This document shows positions 18,411-28,133 of a stretch of DNA of 64,000 nt, one piece after another. Source of the stretch: Deltaproteobacteria bacterium (GTDB lineage: Bacteria; Desulfobacterota; Syntrophia; Syntrophales; JAFGHS01); the NCBI GenBank assembly GCA_016928025.1, contig JAFGLN010000029.1, forward strand, positions 1-64,000, in the 5' to 3' direction. Position 1 is the stretch's first letter. Every line of letters begins with the position of its first letter. The notes under the pieces were generated by a model that was not told the DNA's origin, made no database searches, and worked only from the letters and a program-made list of their open reading frames with translations. The position numbers and the translations under genes are program-made.

Positions 18411-18440
18411 TTGACATTAGAACGTACGTTCTATTAATAT
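18411..18440 (+). promoter_or_regulatory. Promoter with 16-bp palindromic operator
   Basis: TTGACA (18411-18416) and TAATAT (18435-18440) are 18 bases apart, and the spacer is nearly filled by the perfect palindrome TAGAACGTACGTTCTA (18418-18433). This is the arrangement of a repressor-blocked promoter. The core GAAC-N4-GTTC matches the Gram-positive-type LexA box and also some TetR operators. The next plus-strand gene is dinB, 364 bases downstream. Confidence 0.65.
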
Positions 18441-18608
18441 ATCTTCCACGGGGAAAAGCCTTGAAAATGACCGATTCATTGTTGTTTCGGCCGCCGGTGA
18501 ATTTAAAAAAGAAAGGATTAGCCCGTTTGACTTCATCAGGGCGAATGCAAGATTTTTCCGGGCTCCATGCCATCGCAGCGGAGCGACCGCCGGGGTCGAT
18601 GTCTGAGG

Positions 18609-18653
18609 CGTTTTTTATGGGGACAGTTTTCAAAACCGTCCCCATAAAAAACG
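18609..18653. repeat. 45-bp near-perfect palindrome with GGGGAC core (REP-like)
   Basis: Two 22-base arms around a single C, with one mismatch; the inner arms read TATGGGGACAGTTTT and AAAACCGTCCCCATA. T and A tracts at the outer ends would also allow terminator function. GGGGACAG/CTGTCCCC palindromes are typical of REP elements mobilised by TnpA-REP (RAYT) proteins; none is in this window. Confidence 0.6.
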
Positions 18654-18803
18654 GCAGCGAAGCGGGATGAAGCATGGTCGGAAAAAGATTTTGAGCCCCA
18701 TTGAAGTCAAACGGGCTGATCCCACCAGCCGGTTTACGCTTTTGCTCCGCTTCAGCGGGGCCCCTCGAAATGACGAAAGTCAAAGGTTGGAAAAGGTTTA
18801 ACC

Positions 18804-20114
18804 ATGAGCGACGACATCCTGTTCAGTCTTTATTCCTGGCCCCGGGCGATCCTGCACGTCGACGGTGATGCCTTTTTTACGTCCTGCGAGGAGGCGATCC
18901 ACCCGGAGCTCAGAGGGAAGCCCCTCATCACGGGAGGCGAGCGCGGCATCGTCGCCTGCGCCAGCTACGCGGCGAAAAATCTGGGAATCAAGCGGGGCGT
19001 TCCCCTCCACGAGGCGAAAAAAATCTGCCCGTCCCTGTTGGTTTTGCCTTCCGACTATGAGACCTACAGCCTCTTTTCCCGGCGGATGTTCAATATCATC
19101 CGGCGCTTTACGCCCCAGACGGAGGAGTATTCCATCGATGAGGCCTTTGCCGACATTACGGGGATGCGCCGGCCGTTCCATGCCTCCTATGAGGCCATCG
19201 CCCTGAAGATCAAGGTCCAGATCGAAAGGGAACTGGACATCGGCGTGTCCGTGGGGTTGAGCCTGACCAAGGTCCTGGCCAAGGTGGCCTCCAAGTATAA
19301 AAAACCCGACGGATTTACCGTGATCCCCGGCCGGCAGATCGGCCGGTATCTTCAGGACCTGCCGGTGGAGAAGGTCTGGGGCATCGGCCACGCGACGACG
19401 AATTACTTGCAGAAAATGAACGTCCGGACGGCCCTCGAATTCGCCGGAATGCCGGAAGATGTCGTGAGAAGGCGCTTTACCAAACCCGGCGTGGAAATCT
19501 GGCAGGAACTGCGCGGGGAGTCCGTCTATCCCGTCTCGCCGGAAGAGAAGAGCACCTATGCCTCCATCAGCAAGACCAAGACCTTTGCCCCCCCGACGAA
19601 TAATCGGGAATACCTTTTCGCCCAGTTGCTGAGAAATCTGGAGTCCGCCTGCATCAAGGCGCGGCGCTATGGCCTGGCCCCCAAAAAAATCGTCTCGTTC
19701 CTCAAAAAACAGAACTTCGACACCACCGCCGCCGAAGCGAAGCTCAATCGTCCGTCCAACTATCCCCTGGAACTCGTGGGGACACTGGAGGAGATGTTCG
19801 ATGTTCTCTATGGTCAGGGCGAACGCTACCGGGCGACGGGGATCGTGCTGATCGATCTCGCGCCGCATACCCAGATCCAGTACTCTCTTTTCGAGGATGC
19901 CGTTAAGGCGGAGAAGATTCGGGAACTGTACCACGCCGTGGACGAGTTGAGCGGCAAATACGGCAAGCATACCCTTCATCTGGGCGCCTCGCATCCCATC
20001 GAACAGTTCGGCAGGGGAAAGCGCGGCGCGCCGACCGTCCGGGAACAGACGAAACTTTACGGGGAAACGAAACGCCGGCACCTGGGTTTGCCGATCGTCC
20101 ATATCAAGGTGTAA
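18804..20114 (+). CDS. dinB: DNA polymerase IV (Y-family)
   Basis: 436-residue translesion polymerase. Catalytic carboxylates are Asp20 in ILHVDGDAFF, and Asp112/Glu113 in EEYSIDEAFADI. The finger motif ACASYAAKNLGIKRGVPLHEA, the thumb helix-hairpin-helix (VEKVWGIGHATTNYL) and the little-finger domain (YASISKTKTFAPPT onward) are all present. AAAAGG lies nine bases before ATG. The length is normal to slightly long; no canonical C-terminal clamp-binding peptide is obvious. Regulation may involve the GAAC-N4-GTTC operator 370 bases upstream, consistent with SOS control, though the distance is large. Confidence 0.95.
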   Translation: MSDDILFSLYSWPRAILHVDGDAFFTSCEEAIHPELRGKPLITGGERGIVACASYAAKNLGIKRGVPLHEAKKICPSLLVLPSDYETYSLFSRRMFNIIRRFTPQTEEYSIDEAFADITGMRRPFHASYEAIALKIKVQIERELDIGVSVGLSLTKVLAKVASKYKKPDGFTVIPGRQIGRYLQDLPVEKVWGIGHATTNYLQKMNVRTALEFAGMPEDVVRRRFTKPGVEIWQELRGESVYPVSPEEKSTYASISKTKTFAPPTNNREYLFAQLLRNLESACIKARRYGLAPKKIVSFLKKQNFDTTAAEAKLNRPSNYPLELVGTLEEMFDVLYGQGERYRATGIVLIDLAPHTQIQYSLFEDAVKAEKIRELYHAVDELSGKYGKHTLHLGASHPIEQFGRGKRGAPTVREQTKLYGETKRRHLGLPIVHIKV

Positions 20115-20346
20115 TTCCTAAAGATTCTGCAAGACTTTTCCGAAAAAATTGCATATAATAAGCTGTAAAATTTACACGTACCGTGATTTTATCCACTTTT
20201 CCCGCCGGCGGGAGTAAATGCGAAGGCAGGTATTATTTTTTCAGGATAGTTCTTTTTTAATGACTGAGACGTTGTCATATGAATTGTATTTGCTCAGGGG
20301 ATCCGATAATCGAAAATACGGGAACCGAACAATCCGGAGATGAATG

Positions 20347-22764
20347 ATGAAAGCCATGGACCAGTGGCAAAAAATATTTGACGTTATCACCGACCAGGTT
20401 ATGATTCTCAATCTTGACTTCAAAATTAAACATATGAATAAAGCGGCCGTCGATTTTTTCGGTCTTCCGGTGCCGGAGCTTATAGGAAAACATTGCTATG
20501 TGCTGATGCATGGAACAGATGCACCTCCTGAGGAATGCCCTTTGGCCAAGATGATCTCCACCAGGGAGCATCAGGAAGCAGAAATGTATGTCGAGAACAG
20601 AGGGATGTGGATCAATGTTTCCGTTGATCCGATTCTCGATGATGAAGGCCGTATTGTTGAAATCATTCATATCGTCAAAGACATCACGGACCGCAAGGAG
20701 AAGGAAGATCTTCTGCGCAAAAGCGAGGAAAGGTATCGAAGCATTTTCAACCATTCTCCTATCGGTTTGATCGAAATGAATGGTTCTGCAATTAAAAAAC
20801 GTCTTGAAGAGCTGTCCGCATCAGGCGTTGACGATTTAAGCCTGTATTTGGACGACCATCCTGAAGAAGCGCGCCGTTTATTGTCTTTACTTTCGTTTGT
20901 GGATGTCAACAACACGGTGCTGAGTTTTTCCGGATTTCAGAGGAAAGAAGATTATTTTAAATTTATCAGACAATTGTTGTGGGATGTCGATACGAAAGCG
21001 GCATGGGAAAGCCCGCTCGTGGATGATTCGACCAGAGGCATGATTTTTAGGGGATTCAAGGAAACGATCACCAATTTGGAGAAAGGAATTAATTTCTTTG
21101 AGGGCGAATTATCCTTTCCCATGGGCGTCGATAATGAAGACATCTATTTCAATTTGAGATGGTCCGTTCCGTCCGGCCATGAAAAAAATTATGATAAAGT
21201 ATTGATTTCATTAATTAACATCACAAAAACGAAACGTGCCGAGGCGGCTCTCCGTGAATCTGAGGATAAATACCGTAACGTCATCGAAAAATCCCTGGCC
21301 GGTTTTTTTATTGTCCAGGATGATATTTTCCGGTTTGTCAATCAAAGATTCTGCGACATCGTGGGATACTCCCATGACGAGTTATGCGATAAAATGTCGG
21401 CCCTTGAATTGACTCACCCTGAGGATCGACGGAAAGTTAAAGCCAATATTGATAAGCGCTTGTCCGGCGAGGTGGATACCGTCGAATATGAATTCAGAAC
21501 GATAAGAAAAGACGGCAAAGTGATAACATTGAAGATTCTCGGCGGTTCCATGATGTACAAAGGCAAACCGGCCGTGACGGGAACGATGATTGACGTCACG
21601 AACGAACGCAATCTCGAATTTCAACTCCGCCAGGCCCATAAAATGGAAGCCATCGGTACATTGGCGGGCGGCATTGCCCACGATTTTAATAATTTGCTGA
21701 TGACCATCCTTGGTTATACTTCCCTGATGCTGACCAATGCCGATATTGACAGCGAGGACCGTGAATATCTCAAAATTATTGAAGAACAGGTACAAAAAGG
21801 CGCCGATCTGACCAAGCAGCTCCTGGGATTCGCCCGGGGCGGCAAGTATGAAGTGAAGCCGACGGATCTAAACGATCTTCTTTCAAGAACCTCCGAACTG
21901 TTCAGCCGGACGAAAAAAGAAATCAGGATATTCAAAAAGCAAGAAGAAGACATCTGGATCGTCGATGTGGACCGGGGGCAAATCGAGCAGGTCTTTTTAA
22001 ATCTTTTGGTCAATGCCTGGCAGGCCATGCCGGCCGGCGGCGATCTTTATCTGGAGACGTCGAATGTCGTCATTGATGCCAATCACTCGAGGAGTTCCTA
22101 CCTGGAGCCGGGACGCTACGTAAGGGTGTCCGTAACGGATCAGGGTGCCGGTATGGATGAAGTGACCAAACAAAGGATCTTTGAACCTTTTTTCACGACC
22201 AAAGAAATGGGGCGCGGAACGGGTCTCGGATTGGCTTCCGCCTATGGCATCATCAAGAACCACGGCGGTTTCATCAATGTATACAGCGAAAGAGGGCAGG
22301 GGACGACATTCAATATTTATCTGCCGGTTTCAGATAAAGAGGTGTTTAAAGAAAAAGCAGTAGTCCGTGAGGTATTGAAAGGCTCGGAAATGATCCTCCT
22401 GATCGATGATCAAAAACCGGTGGTTCAGGTCGGGGAAAGTATGCTCAAGGCCCTCGGCTATGAAGTTTTGACGTCCGAACATGGAGAGGATGCGATTGCG
22501 GTTTATCAAAAGCAGCAAAAAAAGATCGATCTGGTCATCCTGGATATGATCATGCCGGGCATGAGCGGATCCGAGGTTTTCGATGCTTTGAAGACCATCA
22601 ACCCGCAAATAAAGGTCGTATTGTCAAGCGGTTACAGTATGAATGGCCAAGCCTCAAGCATCCTGGCGCGCGGCTGCAACGGTTTTATACAGAAACCCTT
22701 CAGTCTGGTTGATTTATCCAGGAAAATCAGAGAAGTTCTCGACGAAGAGCCGCTTTTTCCTTAA
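20347..22764 (+). CDS. Hybrid PAS histidine kinase with C-terminal receiver
   Basis: About 805 residues, soluble. PAS 1 (residues 10-118), a diverged PAS-like segment (128-295), PAS 3 (305-425), a HisKA dimerisation domain with phospho-accepting His446 in GGIAHDFNN, an HATPase domain (about 540-662, with [16 protein letters not shown] and GRGTGLGLA), and a receiver (about 684-800) with phospho-acceptor Asp734 in [10 protein letters not shown]. The start is ATG 20347, seven bases after GGAG; ATG 20344 is adjacent. No partner regulator is next to it. The inverted repeat TGTAAAATTTACA lies upstream at about 20166. Confidence 0.93.
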   Translation: MKAMDQWQKIFDVITDQVMILNLDFKIKHMNKAAVDFFGLPVPELIGKHCYVLMHGTDAPPEECPLAKMISTREHQEAEMYVENRGMWINVSVDPILDDEGRIVEIIHIVKDITDRKEKEDLLRKSEERYRSIFNHSPIGLIEMNGSAIKKRLEELSASGVDDLSLYLDDHPEEARRLLSLLSFVDVNNTVLSFSGFQRKEDYFKFIRQLLWDVDTKAAWESPLVDDSTRGMIFRGFKETITNLEKGINFFEGELSFPMGVDNEDIYFNLRWSVPSGHEKNYDKVLISLINITKTKRAEAALRESEDKYRNVIEKSLAGFFIVQDDIFRFVNQRFCDIVGYSHDELCDKMSALELTHPEDRRKVKANIDKRLSGEVDTVEYEFRTIRKDGKVITLKILGGSMMYKGKPAVTGTMIDVTNERNLEFQLRQAHKMEAIGTLAGGIAHDFNNLLMTILGYTSLMLTNADIDSEDREYLKIIEEQVQKGADLTKQLLGFARGGKYEVKPTDLNDLLSRTSELFSRTKKEIRIFKKQEEDIWIVDVDRGQIEQVFLNLLVNAWQAMPAGGDLYLETSNVVIDANHSRSSYLEPGRYVRVSVTDQGAGMDEVTKQRIFEPFFTTKEMGRGTGLGLASAYGIIKNHGGFINVYSERGQGTTFNIYLPVSDKEVFKEKAVVREVLKGSEMILLIDDQKPVVQVGESMLKALGYEVLTSEHGEDAIAVYQKQQKKIDLVILDMIMPGMSGSEVFDALKTINPQIKVVLSSGYSMNGQASSILARGCNGFIQKPFSLVDLSRKIREVLDEEPLFP

Positions 22765-22770
22765 GGGATC

Positions 22771-23562
22771 TTATATATCCGGTTCGTCTTCAGCGAGGCA
22801 GGCGGCTCCCAGGGCGGCCGTAATCATGGGCTTTTCCGGAACGAGGATCTCCATACCCACGGCCTGAGCGACGGTGGCAACAAGGCCGGCGTCCTGGCTG
22901 CTTCCCCCGCTCATAACGATATCGGGTTCCATTTTCAGTCTTTTCACCAGCATGGAGACTTTCGAGGCCATGGCGCGATGGACGCCGGCCAAAATGTCTT
23001 CTTTGGCGGCACCTTCGGCAATGCGGGATATGGCCTCGGATTCGGCAAAGACCGCGCAGTTGGTGGAAAATTCCACCGGTGTTTGAGATTTCAAGGAGAG
23101 CGGACCGATATCCTCGATGTTGATCTGGAGGATGCGGGCAATGATCTGTAAAAACCTGCCGGAGCCGGTAGCGCATTTCTCGCTGATCAGAAAATCCAGG
23201 AGTCGGCCTTCCGGGTTTATTCGCGCGGCTTTGGTAAATTGCCCGCCGATGTCGATGATGGTGCGGGCCGAGGGAAACAGACAGAAACAACCCATGGCCT
23301 GACAGGATAGATCGGAGACCTTACGTGCTTCAAAGGCGCAGTTTCCCGCTCCCAGGCCGGTTGCCACAATTCCGGCGAGGTTTTCAAAACCGATCCCGGC
23401 TTGGGATAACGATTCATCAAGAACCCGGCGGGCCGCATTGAGGTAGTTGCCCCCAGAAGGGCTTACAGCTGATGCCATCATTTTTTTGTTGCATGTTACG
23501 ACCGCCTTGGTAAAGGCCGAACCCATATCCAGGCCGGCAAAGTATTTATCCGACATACTCAT
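22771..23562 (-). CDS. BcrD/HgdC-type activator ATPase, subunit 2
   Basis: 263-residue BadF/BcrA-family ATPase (ASKHA fold), predicted to drive electrons into its reductase partner by ATP hydrolysis. The phosphate loop is GLDMGSAFTKAVV. The [4Fe-4S]-bridging cysteines lie in SEKCATGSGRFL and STNCAVFAESE. The CAxGSG form is that of BcrD rather than HgdC. The ATG overlaps the stop of the partner ATPase upstream (ATGA), implying a heterodimer as in BcrAD. It is the last gene of the cluster. Confidence 0.88.
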   Translation of the reverse strand: MSMSDKYFAGLDMGSAFTKAVVTCNKKMMASAVSPSGGNYLNAARRVLDESLSQAGIGFENLAGIVATGLGAGNCAFEARKVSDLSCQAMGCFCLFPSARTIIDIGGQFTKAARINPEGRLLDFLISEKCATGSGRFLQIIARILQINIEDIGPLSLKSQTPVEFSTNCAVFAESEAISRIAEGAAKEDILAGVHRAMASKVSMLVKRLKMEPDIVMSGGSSQDAGLVATVAQAVGMEILVPEKPMITAALGAACLAEDEPDI

Positions 23563-24389
23563 TTAAAAAAAGTTACTCCTTCCAATCGTCTTTCCTGGTC
23601 CGGAGCCAGGCCCTTATCGGCAAGATCTTTACCGGTCAGAGCGGCGCCCAGGGCGCCCGTGATCAGCGGCTCCGGGGGCGTCAAAACCGGGAAGCCCACC
23701 TTACCCTCGATGGCTTTGACCAGTCCCGGATTTTTCGCGCCTCCTCCGGTCACGACGACCTCCTTTTCAATGCCCAAAGTCCTGACCATATTGACGACCC
23801 GGCCGGCGATGGCTTCATGAAGTCCGGCGCATATGTCCGGAATCTTTGCCCCCTCGGCCAGCCTCGATGTGACTTCGTGTTCCGCAAAAACCGTGCAGGT
23901 ATTGGAAATCTGAACGATATTTTCCGCCTGGAGGGAGAGGCGCCCCAGGTCGGTCAGCTCTATGCCCAGTGTTTCGGCAATCACTTCCAGGAAGCGTCCT
24001 GTCCCGGCCGCGCATTTGTCGTTCATCACGAAATTCACAACGCGGCCTTCCTGATTAAGCTTTATCCCTTTGGAGTCCTGACCGCCGATATCAATGACGA
24101 TGCGGACGGATGGAAAAAGGGCCCGCACGCCGCGGGCATGACAGGTGATTTCCGTGATCTGCTTATCGGCGAAAGGAACATTGATACGGCCATAGCCCGT
24201 GGCGACGATAAAACCCAGCTGTTCAAAGATAAGCCCGGTCTTTTCGAGCGCTTCTTTCATGACCGTCAAGGCCAGATGACGATGTTCGGCGCCCGTAGGA
24301 CCGATGAGTTCCTGGATGATGTTTTCCTGTTCGTCGACGATGACCACCTTCGTCATCGTCGATCCGATGTCAATGCCGGCGAAGTTCAT
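23559..24389 (-). CDS. BcrA/HgdC-type activator ATPase, subunit 1
   Basis: 276 residues, same family as its downstream neighbour. GIDIGSTMTKVVI binds nucleotide; NDKCAAGTGRFLEVI and SNTCTVFAEHEV carry the two cysteines that share one [4Fe-4S] cluster across the dimer. The CAAGTG form is typical of HgdC and BcrA. Thauera BcrA is much longer (about 440), so this is the short, HgdC-like version. It is preceded by the two catalytic-subunit genes. The pair could power either aryl-CoA ring reduction or 2-hydroxyacyl-CoA dehydration. Confidence 0.88.
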   Translation of the reverse strand: MNFAGIDIGSTMTKVVIVDEQENIIQELIGPTGAEHRHLALTVMKEALEKTGLIFEQLGFIVATGYGRINVPFADKQITEITCHARGVRALFPSVRIVIDIGGQDSKGIKLNQEGRVVNFVMNDKCAAGTGRFLEVIAETLGIELTDLGRLSLQAENIVQISNTCTVFAEHEVTSRLAEGAKIPDICAGLHEAIAGRVVNMVRTLGIEKEVVVTGGGAKNPGLVKAIEGKVGFPVLTPPEPLITGALGAALTGKDLADKGLAPDQERRLEGVTFFK

Positions 24390-24428
24390 AATGGCAGGTC
24401 CTTATTGGAAAAATAGAATGCATTGTCC

Positions 24429-25733
24429 CTATTTCTTTCTGGAAGCCATGGCATCCAAAAAGGCATGAATCTGCGCCTTCCACTGGGCCTCCGAGTAATC
24501 CCTCAAATCCACCATGTCCGAGACGAACTGCGTCATCGGCAGATCGCTATAGCGGCCGAGCATGTTTTTCGTATGGATCTGGCCGATGGTCGTTGCCCGG
24601 CAGGACCGGCAGGCATGGAAAAAGACGCCGTCGATATCATAGTCCTGAATCAGATCGAGGATCTTTTCCACGACGGGATTGCCACTGTTGGCCTTCGCCT
24701 GTTCGTGGCGTGCGGTATAACGCAAAAATGCCCGCCAGGCCAGATATTCAACGGGATCTTTCACATGGTCGGGTACCTCGACGGGATCGAAACCCCGGTA
24801 CTGGTTTTCAATGACAAAGACGGCGCCGAAGCTTTCAAAATAGTTGAAAAACCACATCGTGTGCCAAGGGGGCAGCCCGCCGCCATAGAGGATGCGATAT
24901 TTTTCATCCGGCACGACGGCCAGCTTGTTTTCGACTTTATATTTTACTTCGTCGACAAGGTCTTGAAAATAATCCACCGCTTCCTGAGTGCCGCTGTAAT
25001 AGTAGGCGGGCACCATGACATTGAAGTGATCCTGGGACGGCATGACGCAGGGTTTTGCCGTCCGCAGCCGATCGGATTCGTACCAGAGCCGCCAGGCTTC
25101 ATCGCCCAGACGGATGGTTTCCCAAAGACGGTCTTTGTTCAATGGCTTACCTGTTTGCTTTTCCAGAAAAGCGATGAGTCCCTCAAACTGCACCTTTTGA
25201 TATTGAACATAGTGATCACGCACGGCATTCAAATCGCAGTGAACAGGCGGGTGCATCACATCGATACTGTAAGTCGGCGCCGTCATGAAGCGGCCGCAGG
25301 CCTGAAACCATTTAAATCGCGGATCACAGACGCCGCTGCTGCCCAAAATGATATCAGGCAGGGGCATCCCGCCGTCCGGGGCGTTTTCGGGCATGCCGCC
25401 CAGTTCTTTGCGCAGGCTGTCAAAACCCAGTCCGATGCGGGCGTAGCTGCAGAGAACCTGGGAGTAGCCGTCCTCCTCCGCCTTGGTCAGGAACCGGTCC
25501 ATATCACGTTTGGCCGCGCAGAGGCCGGCGTAGTTTTCCGTCGGCAACGGGACGATATCCATCGCCCGCAGGATTTCATCGTACTGTGATGAGACCATGA
25601 TATAGGCCACCTTTTTGCCTTGGCTTTGGGCTTCGTGGCAGCTTTTGTATATGTTTTTGACCATGGCCCGTATCTTGCGTGCCGCGTCGGTCCCTTTGGT
25701 GGCTGTTGTTTTTGCCGGTTCTCTTTCTTCCAT
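24429..25733 (-). CDS. 2-hydroxyacyl-CoA dehydratase / benzoyl-CoA reductase B-type subunit
   Basis: 434 residues, the length of BcrB and HgdB. Family features are IMVSSQYDEILRAMDIVPLP near the N-terminus, GSSGVCDPRFKWFQ, a middle segment YRILYGGGLPPWHTMWFFNYFE, and C-terminal DGVFFHACRSCRATTIGQI; the cysteines should bind an Fe-S cluster. AGGGAGAAAGACT precedes the ATG. It lies 11 bases after the C-type subunit. Cellular location is cytoplasmic. The substrate is not deducible: aryl-CoA, 2-hydroxyacyl-CoA and others are all handled by this family. Confidence 0.87.
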   Translation of the reverse strand: MEEREPAKTTATKGTDAARKIRAMVKNIYKSCHEAQSQGKKVAYIMVSSQYDEILRAMDIVPLPTENYAGLCAAKRDMDRFLTKAEEDGYSQVLCSYARIGLGFDSLRKELGGMPENAPDGGMPLPDIILGSSGVCDPRFKWFQACGRFMTAPTYSIDVMHPPVHCDLNAVRDHYVQYQKVQFEGLIAFLEKQTGKPLNKDRLWETIRLGDEAWRLWYESDRLRTAKPCVMPSQDHFNVMVPAYYYSGTQEAVDYFQDLVDEVKYKVENKLAVVPDEKYRILYGGGLPPWHTMWFFNYFESFGAVFVIENQYRGFDPVEVPDHVKDPVEYLAWRAFLRYTARHEQAKANSGNPVVEKILDLIQDYDIDGVFFHACRSCRATTIGQIHTKNMLGRYSDLPMTQFVSDMVDLRDYSEAQWKAQIHAFLDAMASRKK

Positions 25734-25744
25734 AGTCTTTCTCC

Positions 25745-26884
25745 CTAAATGATCATCTCCAGAAATGCCTGGATGCGGGTTCGTAGTTGTCCGATGGTTG
25801 AAATGGAATAATCGTCCTCGATCATGATCACGGGAATGCCCATGGCGTTTAAATGCTCCCGTAAATCGGGACCGTCCAGTTCACAGGTGTCGCAATAACG
25901 GATAATATAGAGGATCACCCCGTCGGCACGCCACTGTTTGACGAAATCGCCGATGTGGCCGAAACGGTTTTGCAGATCTTCTTCGCGGTTGCCGGCAGCG
26001 GGGATGTAACTGCGGGGACAGTTAATGTGGAGATAGCGGCTGACAATGCCGTCCAGCGGATCGTCCGTCTCCGGCACATCATCCCAGAAAATCCGGGAGC
26101 CGGTACAAAGGTCATCCATAACCACGTAAGAACCACTGTCTTCAACCAACCGGATAAAGGCCGTATCATCGATTTCATTACCCCAGATGAAAATGCGGGG
26201 CAATTTTTGATGCTTGGGTTTCGGGCGCTTGACGACCTCCGCAATCATATTATCGATTAATTCAATATGTTCACAAGCCGGAATTCCCATGCCGGCCACC
26301 ATCAATTCCGTGATCTCGACGCCCGATATTAATGGCGGGTCGGGCTTCCTCAGCGCATAGAGTTCCCGGAGGCGGGCCCGTCTCCGGTTGTAAAGCTTGA
26401 CGGTTTCTTTAAGTTTTTCCTGATCGAGCGTCCGGCCCGACCAGTTTTCCAGGGCCTTGATAAAAAATTCCAGTTCCTTGCGGTAAAAGGTATCGGAGCT
26501 GGGCCCCATCATGTGAGGCACATTGAGAAAATGGTTGAACGCGGCGGGTGTGTTATGGTGCCAGATACTGTACATACGTTCAATCGTGTCACAGCTGTGC
26601 GGGGCGACGAACCCGTCCAGAAAATCATAATCCCCTTTAACAGCCATATTTAAGCAGCTTCGCGCGAACGGGCAGGCCATGGGTTCGATGTAGGCGTCCG
26701 CCCGATCGATGGGCTCGCTGGGGCAGCCCTGGATGCGGTAAGGGACCATATCGAAGGCGGCAATGATTTCATCCGGCACGAAGCAGCAAAAATAGCCGAC
26801 CACCTTTTGGCCCGCATCCCGCAGTTGCCGGGCCCGCTTTCCTCTTTGGGTATAGAATTCTTCAATTTGTGGAACAGCACTCAT
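25745..26884 (-). CDS. 2-hydroxyacyl-CoA dehydratase / benzoyl-CoA reductase C-type subunit
   Basis: 379 residues, matching BcrC/HgdA length. Visible features: KVVGYFCCFVPDEIIAAFDM, EPMACPFARSCLNMAVKGDY, APHSCDTIERMY, and the C-terminal ADGVILYIIRYCDTCELDGP with Cys for the [4Fe-4S] cluster. GAGGTGA precedes ATG. The arrangement C-B-ATPase-ATPase equals the order of Thauera bcrCBAD. Upstream on the same strand lie an Fe-S aldo/keto reductase and an SDR. Confidence is high for family, low for substrate. Confidence 0.87.
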   Translation of the reverse strand: MSAVPQIEEFYTQRGKRARQLRDAGQKVVGYFCCFVPDEIIAAFDMVPYRIQGCPSEPIDRADAYIEPMACPFARSCLNMAVKGDYDFLDGFVAPHSCDTIERMYSIWHHNTPAAFNHFLNVPHMMGPSSDTFYRKELEFFIKALENWSGRTLDQEKLKETVKLYNRRRARLRELYALRKPDPPLISGVEITELMVAGMGIPACEHIELIDNMIAEVVKRPKPKHQKLPRIFIWGNEIDDTAFIRLVEDSGSYVVMDDLCTGSRIFWDDVPETDDPLDGIVSRYLHINCPRSYIPAAGNREEDLQNRFGHIGDFVKQWRADGVILYIIRYCDTCELDGPDLREHLNAMGIPVIMIEDDYSISTIGQLRTRIQAFLEMII

Positions 26885-27000
26885 CGTTCACCTCATGATT
26901 TATTGCCAGATTCCGGACTTGGGACAGTGACATGAAAAGAGACCGGATGTCAATAGTCGGTTTTTCGTAAACAACCGCCGGTACATTTCAACCGTCATGA

Positions 27001-28035
27001 TCAACTCTTCCGGTCGTCTTTATGCTTTTCATAGAATTCCTTATAAAACTTAAGATTGGAACGGAGCAATTCCGGCGTATCAAGTTCATAAGGACATTGT
27101 TCTTTGCAGCTTCCACAATCCGTGCAGTCTTCGATTTTCATCATTTCTTTATACCAGGCGTCGGAAAGAAAATGACGGACCGGCGCCCGCATGAGCATCA
27201 GTGACAGGCGTGCGGCCGTATTAATGGGAATCTCGACAGGGCAGGGCATGCAATAGCCGCAGCCCCGGCAAAAGTTCCCGGCCAGTTCAACGCGGTCCTT
27301 CTCTATCTGTTTTTGCATGGCTTCGTCAAGGAAAGGCGGATTTTTTGCAAGTTCGATAAATTGATCAAGTTCCGATTTTCTCTGAATCCCCCAGATAGGG
27401 ACGACGTTTTCATATTGATTGAGAAAAGCAACGGCCGCCGGGATGTTGGAAATCAGGCCGCCGCTCAAGGCTTTCATGGCAATGAAGCCCACATCCTTTT
27501 TTTTGCAGGCCTCCACTAACGCGATGTCTTCTTTGGTGGCCAGCAGGCTGAAGGGGAATTGCAGCGTATCGAACATACCGGTGTCTATGGCTTCCAACGC
27601 GAGTTTCCGCCGGTGGTTCGTTATACCGATATGGCGGATAACACCGCTTGCCTTGGCATCGAGAAGCGCCCGATAAATGGAGCCGGGATCATCCTGTCCC
27701 GGCAGCTGATCATGGTTGTGCAACTGATAGATATCGATGTAATCGGTTTTTAGCATCTTTAAGCTTTTCTCGAGATGTTTTAAAACATGATCTTTTGTTT
27801 TTGCCTGGGTTTTGGTCGCGATAACGATATTCTTTCGGACGTCGGATAGGGCGTTGCCGATTTTTTCCTCACTGTCGGTATAGGCTCGGGCCGTGTCAAA
27901 GAAATTGATGCCGCTTTCGTAAGCGTTCCTTAAAATGCCGACCGCTTCAGTCATTTCCACTCGCTGCAGCGGAAGGACGCCAAATGCGGGTTTAGTCACC
28001 ATCAAATTTGTTCTGCCCAATCTGACTTTTTTCAT
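27001..28035 (-). CDS. Aldo/keto reductase with C-terminal 4Fe-4S domain
   Basis: About 344 residues. The AKR barrel shows the catalytic tetrad region (FFDTARAYTDSE with Asp/Tyr, the Lys in IVIATKTQAK, and His in DIYQLHNHD). The C-terminus carries two cysteine groups, FCRGCGYCMPCPVEIPI and CTDCGSCKEQCPYEL, a ferredoxin-like domain found in anaerobe AKRs. AGGGTGA lies five bases before ATG 28035; GTG at 28044 is possible. The Fe-S domain could exchange electrons with the neighbouring reductase module, which is inference. Confidence 0.9.
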   Translation of the reverse strand: MKKVRLGRTNLMVTKPAFGVLPLQRVEMTEAVGILRNAYESGINFFDTARAYTDSEEKIGNALSDVRKNIVIATKTQAKTKDHVLKHLEKSLKMLKTDYIDIYQLHNHDQLPGQDDPGSIYRALLDAKASGVIRHIGITNHRRKLALEAIDTGMFDTLQFPFSLLATKEDIALVEACKKKDVGFIAMKALSGGLISNIPAAVAFLNQYENVVPIWGIQRKSELDQFIELAKNPPFLDEAMQKQIEKDRVELAGNFCRGCGYCMPCPVEIPINTAARLSLMLMRAPVRHFLSDAWYKEMMKIEDCTDCGSCKEQCPYELDTPELLRSNLKFYKEFYEKHKDDRKS

Positions 28036-28087
28036 TCGAATCACCCTATAACGGTTAATGGTTTCTCATTATCATTTCAAAGTCCAA

Positions 28088-28132
28088 TTCTCCTTGTACC
28101 TTGTACCTTAAACTTTGTACCTTGAGCCTGTT
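28088..28132. repeat. Tandem CCTTGTA/CTTTGTACC tract
   Basis: Intergenic tract of TACCTTGTACCTTAAACTTTGTACCTTGAG-like short units between the AKR and SDR genes, in the same style as the CAAGG repeats (reverse strand). Confidence 0.55.
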
Positions 28133-28133
28133 T

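Larger units (their letters stand above)
18237..18803. other. Intergenic region upstream of dinB
   Basis: Over 560 bases without a supported gene. It holds a palindromic operator within a promoter (18411-18440) and a 45-bp near-perfect palindrome (18609-18653). A weak 164-codon minus frame across it is not convincing. Confidence 0.6.

Noticed and set aside
18289-18783. 164-codon minus frame across the REP-like palindrome
   Set aside because: Crosses a palindrome and a promoter, no ribosome site, no homology recalled.
18798-20102. 434-codon open frame antisense to dinB
   Set aside because: Its codons mirror dinB (frame with few stops because of GC-rich third positions); no ribosome site and no recognisable domain.
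24423-25589. 388-codon plus-strand frame opposite the BcrB-like gene
   Set aside because: Shadow of a clear minus-strand gene; the product is His-rich and low-complexity with no domain.
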